A DNA stretch of 12,447 bases from an uncultured Clostridia bacterium (GTDB lineage: Bacteria; Bacillota; Clostridia; TANB77; CAG-508), in assembly GCA_944386315.1 (NCBI GenBank), contig CALXAS010000027.1:1-12447 (forward strand), written 5' to 3'. Both the position numbers and the translations under genes were made by a program. Every line of letters begins with the position of its first letter. The stretch's first letter is position 1. The notes below the pieces were generated by a model. The model searched no databases. It was not told the origin of the DNA and saw only the letters and a list, made by a program, of their open reading frames with translations. Positions 5,647-12,447 of the stretch are shown in pieces.

Positions 5647-8580
5647 CTATTGGCTAATATAGTAAGTATGATCTGAATAAATATGTGGAATAAATTCTGA
5701 TAAGTCATACCAACCATTTTTATGTGTGTCATTTGCTCCTGGATTGGATACATATACTTCATAGTTTCCTCCATTTTGACGTACACCTAAAAAGGTTATA
5801 TAGTGTCCTGATGATCCAGCCCAACTTTCTCCGAATATTCGAGAATTTCCATATAGACATACAATTATTTGTCCCCCAGTAGAAAGCCATGATGCCATAT
5901 TATCTTCCGTTACAATACCTCTTTTTTCATAATGTAGACCTGCCTCTGTTAAATATTTTGGTATATTTACGCTTCCTTCTACTGCTCTATAATTATCATA
6001 TAAATATACTGGTGTAAATCCGTCTCTATAACCGCTAATGACAATTGCTGCCGATGTTAATCCACATCCACTATTACTCAACCATCTTGCTCTTACACTA
6101 CTTTCTCCATAAACTTGATAATAAATATATTGCTTATATCCTTTAAATGTTCTTCCATTAGATTCAAAAGTATGAGTATATCCTGTTCCAGATTCTGAAG
6201 AAACGGTTCCTCCACCTGCTGAAGCAACTAGTTCTTTTCCCGTACTTGACATATATTTTCCTTCATGGAATAGTGTCCAGTTAGCAGATGCTCTTCCGTT
6301 ACTTTCTACTCCTGTTAAAAATGGTTTCTTTTTATTTACAGTAAATGCACTTCTGAAAGCTTCTGTATCTCCATATTTTTGATAAGCAGATACAAAATTT
6401 CCTATATTTCCATATTGGTACATAACGGCTGCTAATGCATCTATTTGATTTTGTGATAGAGTAATTCCTGCTTTATCTATTTTTTTTCTAATGCTAGCTT
6501 CGTTTGACTCCATAATTTTTTGCATAACTGCATTTACAATTTCAACATCTATAGTAGATATTCCTACTCGGTTATACTCCGTTTGTGTAATATCTATACC
6601 CAATTCTGCATATAAACTAACATGTCTATATTCTCCACTTGCATAGTGGCAAACCCCTGGTCCATAATTTCTTCTTCCTGAACCATCCGTATAACAAACA
6701 TATTGCGTTTTATCTTCTGTTATATATCTTGCTACATTTTTGTTATAACTACTATTTCCATCTATATAGCTTTGTGCCGTAGCATTTTCCCAAGAATTTA
6801 TAAATTCTACTAATACAGAACCTGTAGATGCTTGAGAGTATTCTTGTACTACGATAAATTCTTGTTCTTCAAACATTTCAAAACCTAAATCTGTTACACC
6901 ATAATCATTACCTGTGTATATATACAATAAATATCTCATTAAGGTTTCAAAAGATTGTGTTTTTTCTGTAGAAGCTAATAAATCAAATAAAATATATTTT
7001 CCGTCTAGTAAATTATCTTCTGGAGATGTTTTTCCACTCTCCCCTGCTTCATATCTTATTAGTTTTGTATTACTTAATCTATCTTCTTTATTATATTTTC
7101 CTAAAGATGGGTCAATTCTCAATAAAGATAAGAAATTTTCTTCTTTTAAATTTGCCTTTGTTTGTACTTTTGAATAATCCGTTGCTATCGTTTCTGTTGT
7201 AATTCTTTCTTCTTTTTCTGTTTTCTTTTCATAAATTTCTGTTCGCGTAGAAGTTACATGTGAGTGTTCCGGTAAGTCTGGATTTAATGTGTCTAAATAA
7301 TGGTGATAATCAGAACTAATTTGTGAAAAATCTCCATCATCTGGCTGTGTATTTGTCTGTTCTTGACTATCTGTATTTTCTAATTCTTCAAATTCACACT
7401 GATAATCTGCAATCCAACTATGTACCTCTGTTGCACATAATACTAATGTATTTGTTCCTGTACTTACTACTTCTTTTCTATAAGGATTATTCATATCTTT
7501 TTGCTTGGTAGCTGTACCATCTAAAGTTTGAAATCCTGTAGAAACAACATCTCCACTATAATCTGCATAAGGATCCATACTATACGTTTCGTATTCTACA
7601 TATTTTGAAAATTGAAATTCTGCTTTATAATCATAAGTCTTAGTTTTTACTGTTCCAGTCATTGCATCTTGTGCTTCTATTACTATTTTAGAGTCTTGCA
7701 CTAAATCATCTACAATTGTCTCACAAAAATCTGCGTTCTGTGTTACTAACAATAAAGATAATAAAAACTCAAAAGGCATTGTGTACTGAGCAATAGCCGT
7801 CTGATAGTTTACTCTTTTTACAACTACTTCAAAATCGTATATATAACTATCCACATTTCCTTCTTCTTTTGCATAATTGTTATAAGTAATCGTTGTCTCT
7901 TCTGAATTTAATGTAGCTACCATAATATTAAAATCTTTATCCAAAGTAAAATATCTTTTAAATTCGTTATAAGCTGCTTCTGTCTCTTCTCTTGTTGTAT
8001 ATAGTGCTTGATTCTCATTTTGTTCAAAAGTATCCTCTAGTTCATCTTCTTCTGTTTCAAATAAATCATCTTGCAAGAAAATTCCAAATTTTGCTGCCTC
8101 TTGCTTATACTCTTCGAAGGGCATGTATTCTAGCAATTCTCCTGTATCATCTGTATATTTTCTATAAATTTGTACCGTTCCTTGAATTTCTCCATCTGGT
8201 ACTGGTGTTCCTATTTCTTCCCTCTTTCTTAAATCTGGAAAAGAAGTAATTACTTCTGCTTGATAAAACTTTTTTAATACACTTAAATCATTTCCTAATC
8301 CTATGGCTTCTTTATCAATATTATTCTCTTTTAAAAGCTTGTCTACTTCTTCTGTTAAATCATCTGCTATTTCATAATTTCTATTTTCTTGATTAATGCT
8401 AATACTTGCTCTTACATTTCCACTTTCATCTGCAGTAATATATTTTACTGTATTAGAAATTTCTAATAAAGATCCTTTTGTAATAGCATACCAAAAAGCC
8501 GCTAGTAAAACAATGATGATAACTGGTACTAGTATGATAATAAATATTTTTAGTCTTATTAGTTTTTTCAGAAACTTCAT
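5647..8580 (-). CDS. anchored cell-wall hydrolase: GH24-like lysozyme plus C39-like cysteine peptidase (T4SS, VirB1/Orf14 role)
   Basis: This 977-residue surface protein probably opens the peptidoglycan for the secretion channel. A basic start and one membrane helix (about 10-33) anchor it. Residues 40-590 are a large ectodomain I do not recognise. Residues about 588-775 resemble GH24 lysozymes: EFINSWEN with candidate catalytic Glu598, YTDGSGRRNYGPG with Asp632, and the helix signature LSQNQIDALAAVMYQYG (708-724). Two cysteines (629, 644) flank Asp632. After a Gly/Ser linker (785-800), residues about 815-977 look like a papain-fold C39-like peptidase: SGCGLTSAA with Cys839, SGHYI with His926, and YVSNPG with Asn946. 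Tn916 Orf14 also pairs two wall-cleaving domains, but with a different peptidase family (NlpC/P60). ATG 8580 has only a weak GGTGAAA site. It starts 28 nt after the 315-aa gene. Confidence 0.82.
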   Translation of the reverse strand: MKFLKKLIRLKIFIIILVPVIIIVLLAAFWYAITKGSLLEISNTVKYITADESGNVRASISINQENRNYEIADDLTEEVDKLLKENNIDKEAIGLGNDLSVLKKFYQAEVITSFPDLRKREEIGTPVPDGEIQGTVQIYRKYTDDTGELLEYMPFEEYKQEAAKFGIFLQDDLFETEEDELEDTFEQNENQALYTTREETEAAYNEFKRYFTLDKDFNIMVATLNSEETTITYNNYAKEEGNVDSYIYDFEVVVKRVNYQTAIAQYTMPFEFLLSLLLVTQNADFCETIVDDLVQDSKIVIEAQDAMTGTVKTKTYDYKAEFQFSKYVEYETYSMDPYADYSGDVVSTGFQTLDGTATKQKDMNNPYRKEVVSTGTNTLVLCATEVHSWIADYQCEFEELENTDSQEQTNTQPDDGDFSQISSDYHHYLDTLNPDLPEHSHVTSTRTEIYEKKTEKEERITTETIATDYSKVQTKANLKEENFLSLLRIDPSLGKYNKEDRLSNTKLIRYEAGESGKTSPEDNLLDGKYILFDLLASTEKTQSFETLMRYLLYIYTGNDYGVTDLGFEMFEEQEFIVVQEYSQASTGSVLVEFINSWENATAQSYIDGNSSYNKNVARYITEDKTQYVCYTDGSGRRNYGPGVCHYASGEYRHVSLYAELGIDITQTEYNRVGISTIDVEIVNAVMQKIMESNEASIRKKIDKAGITLSQNQIDALAAVMYQYGNIGNFVSAYQKYGDTEAFRSAFTVNKKKPFLTGVESNGRASANWTLFHEGKYMSSTGKELVASAGGGTVSSESGTGYTHTFESNGRTFKGYKQYIYYQVYGESSVRARWLSNSGCGLTSAAIVISGYRDGFTPVYLYDNYRAVEGSVNIPKYLTEAGLHYEKRGIVTEDNMASWLSTGGQIIVCLYGNSRIFGESWAGSSGHYITFLGVRQNGGNYEVYVSNPGANDTHKNGWYDLSEFIPHIYSDHTYYISQ

Positions 8581-8608
8581 GCTTTATTTCACCAACTTTC
8601 TTCCTCTA

Positions 8609-9556
8609 TTACAACGTTATCTCTATATTCATTCTTTCTTCATAGGTTGATGGATTTGTAGTTTGTTGATAACTTTCCGCATCTAAAATAATATCTGTAA
8701 AATTAATAGATTCTACAGCTCTATTCGTGTTATATTCTTTACTGAATTTTAAGGAAAGTATATTACTGTCATTATTTTGCACTCTTAACTTTGTTTCTTC
8801 TAATTCACTTGTATATACACTGTATTGTGCACCAGTGCTTCCCAATAAATAAATTCCACTACTAGTCTCCATACTATCTAATAAAATCGTTTTTCCTGTT
8901 TCATTTCTTACGTTAATCTGATATTCTTCATATTCCATATAAGTTTTCTTGTTAAGCAATTGTATCGTTATTCCTGCATTCTGTACAACTTGATTCAAAT
9001 CTTGTTTTTGGATGAAACCTGCTATATTTAGTTTCCAATTACCATCCTCTTGCACAATGGTATAATAATCTTCTATAACACTATCTTCTACTCTACCAGT
9101 GCTAAGAATGTCTTCATGTAATGTAACTTTATAAGTAAGAGAAGAAACTACCCATGATTGCATACTAAATAATTTCTTTGTATTAAAATTCCTTCTATAA
9201 TAAGTATTCGTAAAATTTTCTAGAGTAGGATACAATTCTTCTTTGCAATCATTAGAAAGCATTTCATAAGCTTTTTGCGTATCACCCTCATTACAAAAAT
9301 GGATAAATTCTTCTATAGTACTCTCTACTTGTTCGTCTACATGTTTTTCTACAGTTCCTCCTGAAGTAATAGATTGTTCTGATTGATGTCCTACATACTC
9401 TTGCAATTCGTTTTCTCTTTCTTGTCTTTGCTCTCCTTCAGATACTTTCGCAAAATAATTCAATATTTGAATTACGATAAAAATAATAAGTATGATGAAC
9501 AGTATTAATAAAATTTTCTTTGTATTTTGATTCCATATTCTTCTAAAACGGTTCAT
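8609..9556 (-). CDS. bitopic membrane protein with NTF2-like ectodomain (VirB8/TcpC-like) and C-terminal beta domain
   Basis: The 315 residues have a basic cytoplasmic start (MNRFRRIWNQNTKK), one membrane helix (about 14-33) and a charged, Gln-rich linker (38-75). An NTF2-like domain (about 77-185) includes EEFIHFCNEGDTQKAYEML, an aromatic YYRRNF, and a DGNWKLNIAGF strand pair. This is the typical pattern for VirB8/TcpC-type and other NTF2-like ectodomains. A C-terminal beta domain (about 205-315) has NETGKTILLD and IYLLGSTGAQY and is shared with the 296-aa protein. ATG 9556 is preceded by AAAGGAG at a 9-10 nt spacing, the site overlapping the stop of the channel gene 15 nt upstream. Lying between channel and hydrolase genes, it probably links the channel to the wall-spanning parts. 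The family call rests on fold-like features. Confidence 0.72.
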   Translation of the reverse strand: MNRFRRIWNQNTKKILLILFIILIIFIVIQILNYFAKVSEGEQRQERENELQEYVGHQSEQSITSGGTVEKHVDEQVESTIEEFIHFCNEGDTQKAYEMLSNDCKEELYPTLENFTNTYYRRNFNTKKLFSMQSWVVSSLTYKVTLHEDILSTGRVEDSVIEDYYTIVQEDGNWKLNIAGFIQKQDLNQVVQNAGITIQLLNKKTYMEYEEYQINVRNETGKTILLDSMETSSGIYLLGSTGAQYSVYTSELEETKLRVQNNDSNILSLKFSKEYNTNRAVESINFTDIILDAESYQQTTNPSTYEERMNIEITL

Positions 9557-9571
9557 ACTTACTACTCTCCT

Positions 9572-12331
9572 TTAATATAATCCTTTTAATTCTCTAATAG
9601 CTGCTTTTTGTAAATCTACTTGTTCTGGATCTATTCCCAGTTCCTTTAGACGTTTTTCTACATTCGTTAAATCTTTTTCTTTACTAACTCCTGTTGCTAA
9701 TTTTGCTGCTGCTATTTTTTTCTTATCTACTCTATCATATCTGTCAAACCCTCTAATATTTAAGTCCATTGCATCCATAATTAAGTCATCATCCGTAACA
9801 CCCTGTTTTCTGTATTCTATTGCATCTTCCATTGCTTTTCTATATTTTCTGCCATATCTTCTACGATATTTTTCTTGCTTTTTCTTGCTGTTTAAGAATC
9901 TTTCATCTGCCAAATCTTTCATTTTTTCTTTATATTTTTCTGGTGAATATATTTCTCGCATAAGCGCTTGTCTGTTTTCTATAGAAGCTTTTTCTATCTT
10001 TCTATAAGCATTAGAAGGTAAATCCATTGCTCTTTTAGCCAAGTTAGAACCTGCTGTGTACCCTGCTGCTGTTCCAGCAATACCATAAGATACGGCTTTG
10101 TCATAATCTCCTGTAGATAATCCTCCTGCTACTCCAAAGATAAGTCCAGTACCACCTAAAATACCTCCTGCAGCTAGCCTAGTTAATGTTGCTAGAGATG
10201 GTCCTATGAATGTTCCTGCTGTTGTTACTGCTCCTCTAATATAGTGTGGTTTTTCTTCCTGAACCCTATTTTCCTTCTTTGTTCTACTATCTCCATTGTT
10301 TTTACTCTTGTCCTGTGTTCCCTCAAATTGCATATTAATAGAATTTTGTGTTATAGTATTTTCTCCTGTTTGGAATGTTTTTTCATATAATTCTATTTGC
10401 TGTTTTAATGCATCATACTGTTCATCTCCTACGCCTAATCCTTGTTCTTCTAAATGTTTTAAATCTTCTTTCCACTGTTCATATTGTTCAGTTTGCAAGG
10501 TTAAATCTGGCATATTTCCTATCATAGATGACGTTCCTGATGTATTATTGGATTGGATTCCCTCTAAATTTAGTAATTGTCCACCTTCTATATTTGTATT
10601 TTGATTTTGTCCTGCTATTGTTCCACCATTTACATCTACTGCAGCTGCTCCTAAAGCATTTACTAAAAAGTTTGTATCCATTGTTCTAACAGGTTCTTCA
10701 AAAAAGTCGTCTTGTCCTTCTTCTATATTTCTATTACCATATCCTCCTGAGCCACCTTTTCTTCTTTCCTTTCCTAATGTTCCAATTGCTTGATTTACCA
10801 ATGCTCCTCCTATTGCTGCATTCATGGTTCCCATAGTCTCTTTATTTTTAAATCCAAAGAAAGCTCGTAATAGTTTTTCAGCTGGAATTAAAAATCCAAT
10901 AGCAATAATCGCATAAATTGGGTTTTCTGTTGCTAAGCTCATAGCAGTTGTTACTAATATGTAATATAGTATTAGATGAAATGGCTGCAATATCATATTG
11001 AACACATATTCTTTCATCCACATTCCAAAAGCCTGTGCTTTTCCATCTTTCATTTTGTCCAATGGATAAGTCATTGCTACCAGCGGTGCTATTATCGTTA
11101 AAAAAGCCATATAGATTACCCTTTTTAGGTATATAACAGCAAAAACGAAAGTATAAATTACCAATACAATATATAAAATAGTAAAGGTCATTCTATTGCT
11201 AACATCACCTTGTTGTAATTTAATTCTAGCATCTCCCATTAATTTATCTCCTGTATAAGTAACTCCTGTTTCTTCTTCTGTGTTTTGCGTTTCGTCTCCA
11301 TTTTCTGAAAATTCCGTTAATTGTGTTTGCAATTCAGTAATAGAATTAACAACTATAACAGTAAAAGTCATAAAATAATGAAAAAAGAAAAATAAACAAT
11401 CTTTCAACATCGTTTTATATTTTGCCTCATCTGCAGCTGTACTAGACAATAATATTTTAATTCCTGTATAAACTAATATAGATAATAATCCCAATGTAGC
11501 AATAATTCTTAACGCATTATACCAATAAGAAACAATTTGCCTTAATACTCCAGCTGATGAATGCCTTTCTTCCGTTACTTCCTGTTGAATACCACCTGCA
11601 TTACTATTTATCCAATTATAGATAGTTTGAAAATTAGATGCATCTGTAATATTATTTCCAAAACTGGTTACTCCTCTAATATCTTGGGTAATCGCATTGG
11701 ATAAAGCATTTCTTGTTGCTTCGTCCATTGTAACAGCTGGTGTACCTTCATTATTGTTATTTACTATATCTTGTATATCTATTAAATTATCATAAATTTC
11801 TCCTGCCATAGCTTTATAAGCTTGCTGTGCATCTTTTGCCTCTTCTGCATCTGTGCTCGTATTAGCCGTATTAATTAAAGTAATAAAAGCTTCTAGATTT
11901 ACCAAGATATTTTCATATCTATTTTCTGTAATCGTATACTCTTCATCTTCCATTGGAGAAAAGAAATCTACATCAAACGCTGGTATTTGGTTTGAGAAAA
12001 TGGCTCCTGGTGATATTTTAAAGTTTGGAATATAAATCCAGTCTGTTTCTGCTCTTTCAAAAAACAACAAATAAGAAGAATTTGTAGTACCTGCATATTC
12101 TTTGTAAACTACATCTTTATCTCCCATAAGAGCATATTGCATTAATTCCATAAAAGAATCTCCTAATCCTACTACAAAAGATTGAATCGGAGCAAACAAA
12201 ACTCCTCCTTTTTCTTCATCTGTAGCAGAAGAAGCTGAAGCTAAAATTACATGAGGGAAAATAATATTCCAACTCATACAAATTATTATGCAGGAAATGA
12301 TTAATTTCTTTACCTGTAATTTTAACTTCAT
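9572..12331 (-). CDS. polytopic VirB6/TrbL-like conjugation channel protein
   Basis: The 919 residues include a signal-like segment (about 6-32), an extracytoplasmic domain (35-265), and six likely membrane segments at about 272-296, 308-333, 380-402, 404-421, 442-468 and 471-491. The membrane core has RMTFTILYIVLVIYTFVFAV, YMAFLTIIAPLVAMTYPLDK, a WMKEYVFNMILQPFHLILYY stretch and GFLIPAEKLLRAFFGF. I associate this pattern with VirB6/TrbL-like proteins of clostridial conjugative elements. A long tail follows: a low-complexity Asn/Gly/Gln region (525-605), a charged coil (615-655), a Gly/Ala-rich hydrophobic stretch (about 698-765), then a very basic helical region (775-835, with KYRRRYGRKYRK) and a conserved end shared with the upstream paralogue. 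ATG 12331 follows GGGAGGAG, 17 nt after that paralogue. It likely forms the membrane channel. The position before hydrolase and VirB8-like genes matches Orf15 of Tn916-type systems. Confidence 0.8.
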   Translation of the reverse strand: MKLKLQVKKLIISCIIICMSWNIIFPHVILASASSATDEEKGGVLFAPIQSFVVGLGDSFMELMQYALMGDKDVVYKEYAGTTNSSYLLFFERAETDWIYIPNFKISPGAIFSNQIPAFDVDFFSPMEDEEYTITENRYENILVNLEAFITLINTANTSTDAEEAKDAQQAYKAMAGEIYDNLIDIQDIVNNNNEGTPAVTMDEATRNALSNAITQDIRGVTSFGNNITDASNFQTIYNWINSNAGGIQQEVTEERHSSAGVLRQIVSYWYNALRIIATLGLLSILVYTGIKILLSSTAADEAKYKTMLKDCLFFFFHYFMTFTVIVVNSITELQTQLTEFSENGDETQNTEEETGVTYTGDKLMGDARIKLQQGDVSNRMTFTILYIVLVIYTFVFAVIYLKRVIYMAFLTIIAPLVAMTYPLDKMKDGKAQAFGMWMKEYVFNMILQPFHLILYYILVTTAMSLATENPIYAIIAIGFLIPAEKLLRAFFGFKNKETMGTMNAAIGGALVNQAIGTLGKERRKGGSGGYGNRNIEEGQDDFFEEPVRTMDTNFLVNALGAAAVDVNGGTIAGQNQNTNIEGGQLLNLEGIQSNNTSGTSSMIGNMPDLTLQTEQYEQWKEDLKHLEEQGLGVGDEQYDALKQQIELYEKTFQTGENTITQNSINMQFEGTQDKSKNNGDSRTKKENRVQEEKPHYIRGAVTTAGTFIGPSLATLTRLAAGGILGGTGLIFGVAGGLSTGDYDKAVSYGIAGTAAGYTAGSNLAKRAMDLPSNAYRKIEKASIENRQALMREIYSPEKYKEKMKDLADERFLNSKKKQEKYRRRYGRKYRKAMEDAIEYRKQGVTDDDLIMDAMDLNIRGFDRYDRVDKKKIAAAKLATGVSKEKDLTNVEKRLKELGIDPEQVDLQKAAIRELKGLY

Positions 12332-12348
12332 TTTTCTCCTCCCTTCTC

Positions 12349-12447
12349 TTATACTAAGTTATTTAACTTTCTAATAGCATCTTTTTGTAGTCTAATTTGA
12401 TTTTCATCTATTCCTAGTTCTTTTAATCGTTTTTCTACGCTTTCTAT
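12349..12447 (-). CDS. C-terminal end of a second VirB6/TrbL-like protein (partial, cut by window edge)
   Basis: An open frame enters from the right edge and stops at TAA 12349-12351. Its visible residues include SVEKRLKELGID and LQKDAIRKL. They align without gaps with the last 30 residues of the 919-aa protein (NVEKRLKELGID ... LQKAAIREL), with 20 of 30 identical by my count. The two genes lie head to tail, 17 nt apart. This is most simply a tandem duplication of the channel gene, or two related proteins sharing the C-terminal module. Only 32 codons are visible, so the extent of homology and whether this copy is intact are unknown. Confidence 0.8.
   Translation of the reverse strand: MESVEKRLKELGIDENQIRLQKDAIRKLNNLV

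Noticed and set aside
363..10604. Scattered plus-strand open frames of 60 to 102 codons opposite the large genes
   Set aside because: They are antisense to well-supported minus-strand genes, lack convincing ribosome binding sites, and are rich in Leu, Phe, Ser and Tyr as expected from the complement of A-rich coding DNA.
1..12447. CRISPR array, insertion sequence, integrase or att direct repeats
   Set aside because: No regularly spaced repeats, no transposase or recombinase motif, and no second copy of the tRNA 3' end were seen on either strand.

Overview
The window reads as low-GC, AT-rich Firmicutes (clostridia-like) DNA. It has strong AGGAGG-type ribosome binding sites, ATG/GTG starts and every gene on the minus strand. 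Read in the direction of transcription (high to low coordinates), most of it (about 12447 to 3291) is the distal half of a tightly packed operon. The operon encodes membrane and surface parts of what looks like a Gram-positive conjugative type IV secretion system (T4SS). Its promoter, and any ATPase or coupling-protein genes, lie outside the window.

T4SS block. The order is: the tail of a gene paralogous to the next one; a 919-aa polytopic VirB6/TrbL-like channel protein; a 315-aa bitopic protein with an NTF2-like (VirB8/TcpC-type) ectodomain; a 977-aa anchored cell-wall hydrolase with a GH24-like lysozyme domain followed by a C39-like cysteine peptidase domain; a small anchored protein broken by a +1 frameshift; and two more anchored ectodomain proteins (296 and about 282 aa). 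The order polytopic channel, wall hydrolase, VirB8-like protein matches Orf15-Orf14-Orf13 of Tn916-type systems. Here the channel gene appears tandemly duplicated and the VirB8-like slot is filled by several related proteins. Intergenic gaps are only 13 to 28 nt, and a strong intrinsic terminator closes the block at 3291-3333.

Second unit. A well-formed extended -10 promoter (3229-3257) drives a 100-aa membrane protein. This is followed by a perfect 16-bp hairpin without a U-tract and then a 422-aa acidic soluble protein of unknown function with an abruptly basic C-terminal tail.

Housekeeping edge. A D-alanyl-D-alanine carboxypeptidase (peptidase S11, low-molecular-weight PBP) comes next, its Shine-Dalgarno sequence inside a potential hairpin. 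Last is tRNA-Gly(GCC) with its own sigma-A-like promoter; the window edge cuts only its final A. The carboxypeptidase and tRNA look chromosomal, so a boundary between the T4SS block and core genome may lie near here. No integrase, relaxase, att repeat, CRISPR array or IS was seen.

The most notable observations are the duplicated VirB6-like gene, the multiplied NTF2-like ectodomain proteins (one with an internal repeat), the precise homopolymer frameshift in one of them, and the separately transcribed 100-aa/422-aa pair whose second member could be a secreted substrate (speculative).
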